A stretch of 64,000 nucleotides of DNA from an uncultured Lachnospiraceae bacterium (GTDB lineage Bacteria > Bacillota > Clostridia > Lachnospirales > Lachnospiraceae): NCBI GenBank assembly GCA_937910785.1, contig CALDLG010000021.1:9589-73588 (forward strand), given 5' to 3'. Positions 33,780-41,224 of the stretch are shown here, in pieces. Position 1 is the stretch's first letter, and each line of letters opens with the position of its first letter. The notes beneath the pieces were generated by a model that worked only from the letters and a program-made list of their open reading frames with translations, was not told the DNA's origin and ran no database searches. Both the position numbers and the translations under genes were made by a program.

Positions 33780-35660
33780 TCACTTTCCTCTCTCAATGCA
33801 GACTGCCAGCGCCAGAATTTCTTCTCCAATTTCCACAAACAGCCTGTTAAAAAGCATCTTTGAAATCAGTTCATTGGTCTCTTCCGCTTCTTGCCCAAGC
33901 TTCCCCATGTATGCCAGAATATCCCGCTTCTTTTTCGGAGAATCACAGAACAGACAGAGCTCCTTTTCTTCTCCCGTAAACTCATAAAGGGAATGCCTTG
34001 CACTTTCCCGAAGATCCATAATTTCCAGCCGATTCTCATAACAGACCATCTGCAGGCAGTCGCCCTGATTATAATACCGCTCTTTCCAATGAACCACGGC
34101 TCTGACCAGCTCCTCATATACTCTGCCCTTTTTTCTCAGATCATAATACCCCGGCAGATTTTCCTCATTTGCCGGATAAAAATTATAAGCGGTCCCGGCG
34201 GCAAGCATTTCCTGAAATCCGTAAATATAATCATAGGACGGCAGTCTTTCCAGGCGCAGTCCGTAATCTTTACAATTCTCATAATAATGACTGTATTTCT
34301 GGTAAAGAATATGCATTGCACCATTAGGAGGCGGCAAATGTGTCAGAAGCGGAATCAGATTCAGCGTTTCCTCCACCCATTCTTCCTCTTCCCCCGGAAA
34401 TCCGAATAAAAGATTCCAGCTCAGTTTCATTTTGCACCGCTTCGCACTTTTCAGAAATTCAAGGTGCCGGATAGCGCGGTTTCCCTTATTCATCAGCCTC
34501 AGCAGATCATCCTGAACAGCTTCTATTCCCGGCTGCACAATATCAAATCCCGCCCGTTTCAGACGCAGCAGTTCTTCCGGCTCCATATTGGATTTTACTT
34601 CCGCGAAAAGATGAAAACCCGGATTTTCCGGCAGCGCATCGATCAGCTCAGGGAATTCCGCCTCCATTTCACTGCCAAGAATGCTGTCAGTCAGGAAAAA
34701 ACGTTTTGTTCCATAGCGTTCACTCTGCAGCAGAAGCTCCCGCAACAGATACTCCGGTTTTTTCCTGTGGTATTCTCCGTTTTTCATGCAGAGTCCGCAA
34801 AAGGTACACCCCTGCTTCTCTCTCCACCAACAGCCCCTTGAGCTTTCCGCCGTCAGAGAAATCATATCCCTGTTCATCCAGGACATTTTCTCTGTCTCCT
34901 CAAAATACTCATCGAAATCCGGCAGCGGTATGCTGTTTAAGTCCTTCGTTCTGGGAAAGACCGGTTTCCTGTCCGCAGTCTGCGCCGACATTACTCCTGC
35001 GGGAAGAAGATTCGTCGGGATATTTTTACCATACCTGCCGGCAAGACGGCAGAATTCGGGTATCGATGACTCTCCTTCGCCTGAAAAAGTATAATCCACC
35101 CATTCTACTTCAGAAGCAATCGCCTGTCCCGCATCGAGTGCGCAGTTGCTCCCGCCCATAATCGTAATCATATGAGGCGCGATTCTTTTGATCTCTTTTA
35201 AGATTGCAAAAGAAGCATTGTTCTGCTGAAAATTACTGGAACAGCCCACAATCAGCGGTTTTTCTTTCATAATATCCGCTGCCAGTTTTTGCAGATAATC
35301 CGGAATCACTTTCCATACCGCCTTAAGAACCTCCTCATATTCCGCCGTATCTCCTTCCAGCGGTTCAATAACCTTCTCCAGATATTCCCGGTTCACCTCC
35401 TGCCGGTCCGAATCCGTATTGCCTTCTTCTCTCCCCCATGCAGCCGGTGCAAAGCTTGCTTCCCCAAACTGATAGATAATCCTTTTATCCAGAAACTTCT
35501 GATAATTTTCATATCCCAAAATATCCGCAAACATCATATCACCATAAAATACCCGGCAGGAAAATCCGTCTCGTGTCAGGCAGGATTTCAGGATACCAAG
35601 CGCAAGGCTCGGCATATATATCGCGGAATACGGCATTTGTATAAGACAGATATCGGCCAA
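33780..35660 (-). CDS. B12-binding radical SAM RiPP C-methyltransferase (rSAM_ocin_1-like)
   Basis: A 626-residue enzyme predicted to methylate unactivated carbons of the RiPP core. Residues 1-240 form a cobalamin-binding Rossmann-like domain (IVGCSSNFQQNN, MITIMGGSNC, YTFSGEGE). The radical SAM part starts with SSRGCWWREKQGCTFCGLC (about 275-293), the RGCWW signature of the ribosomal-peptide maturation radical SAM protein 1 family. It is followed by FFLTDSILGSE, the beta-barrel core and a C-terminal helical domain. The start is TTG at 35660 with GGGAGAG about 8 bases upstream; the next in-frame ATG is eight codons later. It is the first gene of the RiPP operon, with two direct repeats upstream (35733..35763). 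Confidence 0.82.
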   Translation of the reverse strand: MADICLIQMPYSAIYMPSLALGILKSCLTRDGFSCRVFYGDMMFADILGYENYQKFLDKRIIYQFGEASFAPAAWGREEGNTDSDRQEVNREYLEKVIEPLEGDTAEYEEVLKAVWKVIPDYLQKLAADIMKEKPLIVGCSSNFQQNNASFAILKEIKRIAPHMITIMGGSNCALDAGQAIASEVEWVDYTFSGEGESSIPEFCRLAGRYGKNIPTNLLPAGVMSAQTADRKPVFPRTKDLNSIPLPDFDEYFEETEKMSWMNRDMISLTAESSRGCWWREKQGCTFCGLCMKNGEYHRKKPEYLLRELLLQSERYGTKRFFLTDSILGSEMEAEFPELIDALPENPGFHLFAEVKSNMEPEELLRLKRAGFDIVQPGIEAVQDDLLRLMNKGNRAIRHLEFLKSAKRCKMKLSWNLLFGFPGEEEEWVEETLNLIPLLTHLPPPNGAMHILYQKYSHYYENCKDYGLRLERLPSYDYIYGFQEMLAAGTAYNFYPANEENLPGYYDLRKKGRVYEELVRAVVHWKERYYNQGDCLQMVCYENRLEIMDLRESARHSLYEFTGEEKELCLFCDSPKKKRDILAYMGKLGQEAEETNELISKMLFNRLFVEIGEEILALAVCIERGK

Positions 35661-35732
35661 TACAGCTCTCTCCCTTCTTCGGATTTCTTTCTTATATTAA
35701 GCGTAGCATATTCTGTAAAAAAAATAAGCAAG

Positions 35733-35763
35733 TCGGCAAAATTAGACAAAAAATCGGCAAAAT
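35733..35763. promoter_or_regulatory. Paired direct repeats upstream of the RiPP operon
   Basis: TCGGCAAAAT occurs at 35733-35742 and at 35754-35763, 21 bases apart (two helical turns), in the divergent region between the RiPP operon and degV. This is the layout of a dimeric regulator site. Confidence 0.5.
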
Positions 35764-35808
35764 TTGCAGAAAGCAAAAAGCTTTATTCGATAATTGGCTT
35801 AAATTCAG

Positions 35809-35837
35809 TTGAGATTTTGGCTCCTTAATGGCATAAT
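35809..35837 (+). promoter_or_regulatory. Promoter of the DegV-family gene
   Basis: TTGAGA (35809-35814) and CATAAT (35832-35837) are 17 bases apart, 60 bases before the start. Confidence 0.5.
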
Positions 35838-35896
35838 AGTATACAGAAGTTTCATTCGAACTTCTCAGGGATAACTGAAAGGGCATGGGTATTTTT

Positions 35897-36730
35897 ATGA
35901 GAGAGTTTATGATCTTTACGGATGGGGATGTGGATCTGCCAAAACCTTTTGAGTCGGAGGTCGGTATACTGCCCCAGTATTACTATTTTGATGAAAATAA
36001 AGTTTACGGCGATGAGCAGATTCTGTCCAGAGAGGAATTTTTCAGGCAGCTTGCCGACCGCAGGGCCTATACCGCAGGCGTAAATCCGGATCTGGTCACA
36101 CGCCGTTTTGAGGAAGCCATACGAAACGGAATGGATATTCTGTGCATTGCCGTCTCCTCCGGCATCAGCGGCTCTTATAACACGATCTGCATGGCAGCGG
36201 ATCAGCTGAAAGAACAATATCCGGAATGCAGTATTGAAGTCATCGATTCTCTGAGCGCCACTCTGGGAAGCGGCTTCTTATGCGTGGATGCCATAGAAAT
36301 GAAAAAAGAGGGCAGAAGCCTGAAGGAAACGGCTGATGAAATCAGAAGACGTCTTAAACTGATAGATATCTTCTTCATCGTAGACGATTTTAAATATCTG
36401 GTTCAGGGAGGCAGAGTCTCTCCGGCCGTAGGAAAGATCGGCGATATTCTGGACATCAAGGTAATCCTTACCATAAAAGAAGGCCGGATTGAGCCCTACC
36501 GGAAAAACCGGGGCATCAGCACTGCCCTGCGGAATATTCAACATATCGCCCAGTCCGGAGAAGCTTCCAGACTCGGCGCCATCTATGTCGGCAATCAGGA
36601 TATGTTCGAGAAATGTAAGTCCCTCATTCAGACCGACAGCGAAGCATCGCTGAACCTGATCGTCTCCTCCCATGTAGGCCCCAATACTACCGGTATCGCC
36701 ATCGAATGGGCCGGAGAAAGGCCTTTCTGA
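35897..36730 (+). CDS. DegV family protein (fatty-acid binding)
   Basis: A 277-residue protein of the DegV/FakB fold, whose members present fatty acids to a kinase (FakA) for phosphorylation. It shows the typical order FMIFTDGDVDLP, SREEFFRQLADR, YTAGVNPD, CIAVSSGISGSYNT, VIDSLSATLGSGFLC, FFIVDDFKYLVQGGRVSP, and a C-terminal HVGPNTTGIAI. ATG at 35897 is chosen because family members begin this close to the first strand; ATG at 35885 is an alternative. No fakA gene is nearby. Confidence 0.9.
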   Translation: MREFMIFTDGDVDLPKPFESEVGILPQYYYFDENKVYGDEQILSREEFFRQLADRRAYTAGVNPDLVTRRFEEAIRNGMDILCIAVSSGISGSYNTICMAADQLKEQYPECSIEVIDSLSATLGSGFLCVDAIEMKKEGRSLKETADEIRRRLKLIDIFFIVDDFKYLVQGGRVSPAVGKIGDILDIKVILTIKEGRIEPYRKNRGISTALRNIQHIAQSGEASRLGAIYVGNQDMFEKCKSLIQTDSEASLNLIVSSHVGPNTTGIAIEWAGERPF

Positions 36731-36784
36731 GTCAGAAGACCGTATGCCAGAAAAACTGAATTAATCGGTTCCTCCAAAATATAT

Positions 36785-36820
36785 AAAAGCAGCCTGATTT
36801 TAATAAAAGGGCTGCTTTTT
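36785..36820. terminator. Bidirectional terminator between degV and the 179-residue gene
   Basis: AAAAGCAGCC (36785-36794) pairs with GGCTGCTTTTT (36810-36820), with T-runs on both strands; it serves two convergent genes. Confidence 0.8.
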
Positions 36821-36825
36821 GGATG

Positions 36826-37365
36826 TTACCGCATAAAATAAAAGCGCCACTCCTGCTCCGTATTTTTCACAAGTTTCATGGCGATCTCCCGCATACGGTC
36901 GTTCAGTCTGTGGTACATCATCTTCTCCTCCCACCGGATACCGAGAACATAATCCCGTTCTCTGTTCGTCAGGCAGGCAAGCATCTGCATCATCTGCTTT
37001 TCATCCTTTTTCTTCCATGTCCCGAAGGGGCATTCCAAATAGGAGTTCTCCTCTCCGTATTCCATAACGGCCTGTAGCAGCTTTTCTCCGAAATGCGGTG
37101 ATTTTTCTCCCTGCCAGACTTTTATCCGCAGATTTTCGTCCTCTTCAGGCAGTTTCCGCAGTAGAATACGGGATTCCGTCAGATGCCTGTACACCGCCTT
37201 CTCCACTCTGTCACGGGGGACCGGATACGACAGTTCCCGCATGATCTGCTCTACGGAATATCCTCTGTCCGTCAGATGTCTGATCGCGCCGCCTGCAGCC
37301 ACATCGAATACAAAATCCGAAAGCGCCGCCTCAAAATATTCTTTCCTTCCGTCCGTTGTTCCCAT
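36826..37365 (-). CDS. Hypothetical protein
   Basis: A 179-residue soluble protein that I do not recognise. It is mainly helical and charged; the first half contains YSVEQIMRELSYPVPRDRVEKAVYRHL, which could be a winged-helix or similar DNA-binding fold. The second half (CLTNRERDYVLGIRWEEKMMYHRLNDRMREIA) is also helix-rich. GGGGGCCTGT precedes the ATG. It stands alone, convergent with degV and divergent from the LytTR gene. Confidence 0.65.
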   Translation of the reverse strand: MGTTDGRKEYFEAALSDFVFDVAAGGAIRHLTDRGYSVEQIMRELSYPVPRDRVEKAVYRHLTESRILLRKLPEEDENLRIKVWQGEKSPHFGEKLLQAVMEYGEENSYLECPFGTWKKKDEKQMMQMLACLTNRERDYVLGIRWEEKMMYHRLNDRMREIAMKLVKNTEQEWRFYFMR

Positions 37366-37597
37366 ACAGGCCCCCTTGTTCCCGTTCTACTTTTCTCTTC
37401 ATCTGGAGTGTATCACACTTTCCGGAGGCATTCAAGGCGGTCTCTCCGCATAAAGAGCGCTCTGCACCGTATAAGACGTCGTATTTCACGACTCAAATAC
37501 ATACAGAAATCAACGAATTGTGATACACTATACAGGAAAGGAATTTAAGAGCTATTACCCTGAAACGGTAAAGTCCTATAGGAAAGGAGGAATTCTT

Positions 37598-38044
37598 ATG
37601 AGAGTAGAGTGTCAGATCAGCGCAGACTGTTCGGAGCCATATGCGGTTCTTCATATCAGCAAAATGACGCCCGCGATTGCAGATGCCGTTTCCATTCTGG
37701 AAAAGGAAGGCGCCGAATCTTTCGTTCTCTTCGGCACAAGGGACGGCAAAATCCATTTTCTGGAACCGGAAAATCTGGCGCTGACGCGCACGGAAGGCCG
37801 GGAAGTCGTCTGCTACGATAAACGGAAAAACCGTTATATTCTGAACAGACCTCTATATGAGCTGGAAGAACATCTTGGCGACCAGTTTATCCGCATATCC
37901 AAATCCGCCCTTGTCAATCTCCGGCAGATCAGTCATGTAGAGGCCAGCTTCAACGGCACAATGGAACTGACTTTAAAAAACGGAATGGAAGACTATATTT
38001 CCAGAAAGTATCTTCCGCCATTCAAAAAACATTTTGGTATTTAG
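37598..38044 (+). CDS. LytTR DNA-binding protein (no receiver domain)
   Basis: A 148-residue regulator. About 45 N-terminal residues lack a phosphorylation site. They are followed by a LytTR domain: GKIHFLEPENLALTRTEGREVVCYDKRKNRYI, LEEHLGDQFIRISKSALVNLRQI and LKNGMEDYISRKYLPPFK. GGAAAGGAGG precedes the ATG. It is followed after 11 bases by a DUF3021 membrane protein, a pairing in which the membrane protein usually restrains the regulator and the pair autoregulates. Two loose repeats (ACGACTCAAATACA and ACGAATTGTGATACA) upstream could be its binding sites; that part is speculative. Confidence 0.9.
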   Translation: MRVECQISADCSEPYAVLHISKMTPAIADAVSILEKEGAESFVLFGTRDGKIHFLEPENLALTRTEGREVVCYDKRKNRYILNRPLYELEEHLGDQFIRISKSALVNLRQISHVEASFNGTMELTLKNGMEDYISRKYLPPFKKHFGI

Positions 38045-38055
38045 GAGGTGTATTT

Positions 38056-38496
38056 ATGAATCTGTTCAAAAGACTCGTTAAAGACTCAATACAGGGAATC
38101 GGCATTGCCAGCACTCTTTATCTTCTCTGCGGCATGGTATTTGATTATCTCAATCACGGCACGCTCATCATGGAAAACTGGGAATTTTCCAGGCAGGCCA
38201 TCGGCACGCTGCTTGTCGGCATCGGCTTTTCCGCACCAACGGAAATCTACGGCAGGGAGAACCTGCCCTTTCCTCTGAAAGTTCTGTTTCATATGGGAAT
38301 CGGCTGTACCGTATATACTATCGTCGGATTCCGCGTAGGCTGGATTCCGGTACAGCTCGGATGGGGAATCTGCATCCTGCTTATTTTCCTTCAGTTTTTC
38401 GTTGCTTTCCTGATCTGGCTTGGTTATGCGCTGCACTATCGGATGCTGGCCAAAAATATAAATCAAAAGATACAGGAGAAAGAAAAAGAGTCCTGA
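38056..38496 (+). CDS. DUF3021 family membrane protein
   Basis: A 146-residue membrane protein with four helices (about 13-32, 48-68, 78-96, 104-127), partner and probable antagonist of the preceding LytTR regulator. TTAGGAGGTG precedes the ATG. The C-terminal tail is charged (KEKEKES) and its stop codon lies within the loop of the terminator hairpin. Confidence 0.88.
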   Translation: MNLFKRLVKDSIQGIGIASTLYLLCGMVFDYLNHGTLIMENWEFSRQAIGTLLVGIGFSAPTEIYGRENLPFPLKVLFHMGIGCTVYTIVGFRVGWIPVQLGWGICILLIFLQFFVAFLIWLGYALHYRMLAKNINQKIQEKEKES

Positions 38497-38509
38497 CCGG
38501 ACTCTTTTT
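38483..38509. terminator. Terminator overlapping the DUF3021 stop codon
   Basis: AAAAAGAGTCC (38483-38493) pairs perfectly with GGACTCTTTTT (38499-38509) around a 5-base loop that contains the TGA stop. The last coding bases form the left arm. It can also serve the convergent ybjQ-type operon. Confidence 0.85.
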
Positions 38510-38527
38510 CTTTTGAAGCCTCGCATT

Positions 38528-38842
38528 CTATGCCTTGAATTTTACAGCCGTTCCATAGGCCATGACTTCTGCCGCTCCCTGCATGACCGCCGCAGACGCA
38601 TAGCGGATGTTCACTACCGCATCCGCACCGAGCTTTTCGGCTTCCTCGACCATACGCTTGGTCGCAAGCGCTCTCGCATCGTTCATCATTTCCGTATAAG
38701 CCTTTAGCTCTCCGCCCACAAGGGTTTTAAAGCTCTGTGTAATGTCGCGGCCGACATTTTTTGACTGAATGGTGCTTCCCTTTACCATGCCAAGCATCTC
38801 CAGCTCTTTTCCGCTGATGTAATCAGTATTGACTAAGATCAT
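38528..38842 (-). CDS. YbjQ (UPF0145) family heavy-metal-binding-like protein
   Basis: A 104-residue protein of the YbjQ family, a small pentamer-forming fold of unknown exact role. It shows ILVNTDYISGKELEMLGMVKGSTIQ, NVGRDITQSFKTLVGGEL, and EKLGADAVVNIRYASA. GAGGAGAAG precedes the ATG. The start lies inside the end of the upstream small membrane protein gene (20-base overlap), so translation is coupled. Last gene of the SPFH operon. Confidence 0.88.
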   Translation of the reverse strand: MILVNTDYISGKELEMLGMVKGSTIQSKNVGRDITQSFKTLVGGELKAYTEMMNDARALATKRMVEEAEKLGADAVVNIRYASAAVMQGAAEVMAYGTAVKFKA

Positions 38843-39050
38843 CTTCTTCTCCTCCCTGGATTTCTTTGATTCTGCTTATAAATACACCGATCATCACCGC
38901 CGACAGTATCAGAGGCACCACAATCATCAGTACCCTGAATCCGACGGGAACGCCGGGTACAGCCATAAAAAATACCACAATTCCAATATAGTACAAAACC
39001 GTAACAAGTACAATAATAGCCGGCGCAATCATTTTCTTCCAATATTTCAT
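38823..39050 (-). CDS. Small two-helix membrane protein
   Basis: A 75-residue protein with two transmembrane helices (APAIIVLVTVLYYIGIVVFF and GFRVLMIVVPLILSAVMIGVF) and an acidic C-terminus. ATG at 39050 is chosen because GGGGAGGGGAACAG precedes it, rather than the longer frame from 39107. It lies between the ribbon-helix-helix gene and the ybjQ-like gene; function is unknown. Confidence 0.7.
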   Translation of the reverse strand: MKYWKKMIAPAIIVLVTVLYYIGIVVFFMAVPGVPVGFRVLMIVVPLILSAVMIGVFISRIKEIQGGEEDDLSQY

Positions 39051-39103
39051 ATTTCTGTTCCCCTCCCCGGACTTCCGGCAGGCGCCAAAAAGCTCCTGTA
39101 TTC

Positions 39104-39304
39104 TCAAATATCAAGCTCCGGCGGCACATCGATTTCGTCGGAAACATATCTGCCGTTCTTCTTACGCTGCCGCACACACTCCGTCAGAAGATATTCGATC
39201 TGCCCGTTTACGGAACGAAAATCATCTTCTGCCCAGGCCGCAACCGCATCATATAATTTGGCAGAAAGCCGGAGCGGCACTTGCTTCTTGCCTGTATCAC
39301 CCAT
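39104..39304 (-). CDS. Ribbon-helix-helix DNA-binding protein
   Basis: A 66-residue Arc/CopG-like protein: a beta strand [23 protein letters not shown], then [20 protein letters not shown]. This is the typical fold of small autoregulators. The ATG at 39304 is preceded at 13 bases by AAAGG; an ATG at 39316 is possible. It follows the SPFH gene by 38 bases. The tandem TGATATCA sites over the SPFH promoter are its likely operator. Confidence 0.8.
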   Translation of the reverse strand: MGDTGKKQVPLRLSAKLYDAVAAWAEDDFRSVNGQIEYLLTECVRQRKKNGRYVSDEIDVPPELDI

Positions 39305-39342
39305 ATCAAAAACCATGCCTTTCTGTCGCTTCCAACAATTCG

Positions 39343-40362
39343 TTAATATAAGCTTCCGGAATTCACAATCGGCTGTGCATCACGGTTACCGCACAAAACG
39401 ACGAGCAGATTGGATACCATGGCCGCCTTACGCTCCTCATCCAGTTCCACGGTATGCTTCTCATTTAAGCGTTCCAACGCCATTTCCACCATACCGACCG
39501 CACCGTCAACGATCATCTTTCTCGCATCGATGATTGCCGATGCCTGCTGCCTTTGCAGCATGACCGCCGCAATTTCCGTTGCATAGGCGAGATATGTGAT
39601 CCGCGCTTCGATCACTTCCATGCCCGCCTCCTCGACTCTCTTCTGAATTTCATCCCGAATCCGGGCCGCAACGATCTCACTTGAACCGCGCAGACTGCCT
39701 TCGTCCGCCACACCGTCTCCGGTCGTATCCACATTCGGCGCCACATCGTAAGGATAAATCCGAACGATATCCCGCAGCGCGCTGTCACATTGCAGAGAAA
39801 GAAATTCCTTATAATTGTCCACATCAAATACCGCTTTGGCCGTATCCACCACGCGCCATGTAACTGCGATGCCAATTTCAATCGGATTGCCCAGACAATC
39901 ATTAATCTTCTGTCTGCTGTTGTTCAGTGTCATGATTTTTAAAGAGATTTTTTTGCTCGTCGCCTCTCCGGCCGTTCCCGCTTTCCCGGCCGCAATCGCC
40001 AGCATGGCCGTCGAATCGCTTACATCCCCGCTCTGGCTCAATCTCGTTTTCGCCGCAGGATTGACGCCGGTACAGAACGGATTCACGAAATAAAATCCCG
40101 CTTCCTTCAAAGTGCCCACATAATTACCAAACAACGTCAGCACGAGAGCCTCCTGCGGTTTCAGAACTTTGAGCCCGCCGCAGAGAATCGTCGCCAGAAC
40201 CACCAACACCAGCCCGGCAATCAAAAGCAGCGGATTTCCATCGTCTTCGATCATCTTCGCACCGAAGCTTATTCCCGCAACAGAAAGCACATACAGTGCC
40301 AGAATTCCCAGCAGCGCTGCCATCCCATGCTTTTTACCCGTTAAAATCTTCTCCTCCATCAT
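39343..40362 (-). CDS. SPFH domain membrane protein
   Basis: A 339-residue protein. Two helices (about 14-36 and 45-66) are followed by an SPFH (prohibitin/flotillin) domain: [51 protein letters not shown], a long helix [43 protein letters not shown] and a C-terminal region. Homologous proteins scaffold membrane microdomains. AAAGG lies 10 bases upstream of the start. It heads the operon with the RHH protein, small membrane protein and YbjQ. Confidence 0.88.
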   Translation of the reverse strand: MMEEKILTGKKHGMAALLGILALYVLSVAGISFGAKMIEDDGNPLLLIAGLVLVVLATILCGGLKVLKPQEALVLTLFGNYVGTLKEAGFYFVNPFCTGVNPAAKTRLSQSGDVSDSTAMLAIAAGKAGTAGEATSKKISLKIMTLNNSRQKINDCLGNPIEIGIAVTWRVVDTAKAVFDVDNYKEFLSLQCDSALRDIVRIYPYDVAPNVDTTGDGVADEGSLRGSSEIVAARIRDEIQKRVEEAGMEVIEARITYLAYATEIAAVMLQRQQASAIIDARKMIVDGAVGMVEMALERLNEKHTVELDEERKAAMVSNLLVVLCGNRDAQPIVNSGSLY

Positions 40363-40435
40363 CTCACCATATCCTTTCCATTCTCCCAGACAAGCTCAGT
40401 TGCCTTTGAATTCGATCTTCGTCCGGCCACGACAT

Positions 40436-40477
40436 TGATCATTTCTGTTTGATATCATTATGATATCATATTGATCA
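40436..40477. promoter_or_regulatory. Tandem TGATATCA operator over the SPFH promoter
   Basis: TGATCA (40436), TGATATCA (40450), TGATATCA (40461) and TGATCA (40472) recur with 14-, 11- and 11-base steps, on one helix face for the last three. They overlap the -10 box of the promoter at 40460..40487. This matches the tandem-site layout used by ribbon-helix-helix repressors. Confidence 0.7.
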
Positions 40478-40487
40478 TTTTTGTCAA
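40460..40487 (-). promoter_or_regulatory. Promoter of the SPFH operon
   Basis: Minus-strand TTGACA (40482-40487) and TATCAT (40460-40465) are 16 bases apart, with the operator repeats over and downstream of the -10. Confidence 0.65.
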
Positions 40488-40561
40488 GAGGAAAATATAA
40501 TGAAAAAATTATATGAGAATTTTCTTTCCTTTTATCCTATTTGGTGCTATACTGAATGCAT

Positions 40562-40632
40562 GCAGGTATAGTTCATCGGTAGAACACCAGCTTCCCAAGC
40601 TGGGGAGGGGGGTTCGATTCCCCTTACCTGCT
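40562..40632 (+). tRNA. tRNA-Gly (CCC)
   Basis: A 71-base cloverleaf: acceptor GCAGGTA/TACCTGC with discriminator T, anticodon arm CCAGC-TTCCCAA-GCTGG giving anticodon CCC, and TTCGATT T-loop. A T-run follows at once. No encoded CCA. Confidence 0.93.
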
Positions 40633-40740
40633 TTTTTTATTTCCTGTTACGGTTCAGATGTCAAAAGGTGCGCTGAATAAACTGTAAAGGCAGACTGCGC
40701 AAAATATTCCCGCAGCTGTCCTGCGCAGGAATAAAAGAAT

Positions 40741-40763
40741 GCCGCAGGACTGCTGCCTGCGGC
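40741..40763. terminator. Hairpin after the 122-residue gene
   Basis: GCCGCAGG (40741-40748) pairs with CCTGCGGC (40756-40763). On the minus strand it follows the stop of the 122-residue gene and precedes ATTCTTTTATT, a weak terminator. Confidence 0.5.
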
Positions 40764-40783
40764 ATAAAAACTTCATTCTTCCT

Positions 40784-41152
40784 TCAAAATCGGTTCTGTT
40801 TCTGCGATGTCAGCCGGTCATAGTACCGGTATAATTTCTGCACACCGTTTTCCAGAATATAATAATGACGTATATAGGGAACCAGTAAAATCAATAAAAA
40901 AAGAATCAACAGGAAAAGAGCCGGCTGCGGCGCAATCAACGTGCCCAGAATGGCAAGCATCGTGAGAAGCGCAAAGACTACCGTTACGATCAGGTGTATC
41001 AGCCGCTCATGCTGGAAAAATCCGATCTGGATCAACAGATCTTCCATCCTGCGCTTCCTTTCCTGCTCCGTCATAGCGTCCCCGCCCTCTTCTTCCCACC
41101 TCGCTGACTGCGCTTCCATTTCTTTCAGATAACTTTTCAGCCGTTCTTCCAT
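40784..41152 (-). CDS. Small membrane protein of unknown function
   Basis: A 122-residue protein. A charged amphipathic N-terminus (about 1-45, coiled-coil-like) is followed by two transmembrane helices (LIHLIVTVVFALLTMLAILGT and ALFLLILFLLILLVPYIRHYY) and a basic tail. I do not recognise a family. It lies downstream of the alpha-galactosidase gene on the same strand, separated by a hairpin at 41193, and may be transcribed from read-through. Confidence 0.6.
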   Translation of the reverse strand: MEERLKSYLKEMEAQSARWEEEGGDAMTEQERKRRMEDLLIQIGFFQHERLIHLIVTVVFALLTMLAILGTLIAPQPALFLLILFLLILLVPYIRHYYILENGVQKLYRYYDRLTSQKQNRF

Positions 41153-41192
41153 TTCAAGTGCCTGTGCCTTTCTCGTCTGTTTGTTGCTTTAT

Positions 41193-41214
41193 GCCCCTCA
41201 GCAGACTGAGGGGC
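41193..41214. terminator. Hairpin after the alpha-galactosidase gene
   Basis: CCCCTCAG pairs with CTGAGGGG around a 4-base loop, about 10 bases beyond the alpha-galactosidase stop codon. No T-tract follows, so it may only slow transcription or protect the mRNA end. Confidence 0.4.
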
Positions 41215-41224
41215 CACCCCTTCA

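Noticed and set aside
38483..38509. Riboswitch upstream of the YbjQ-type operon.
   Set aside because: It is a simple hairpin with T-tracts located at the ends, not the starts, of both genes.
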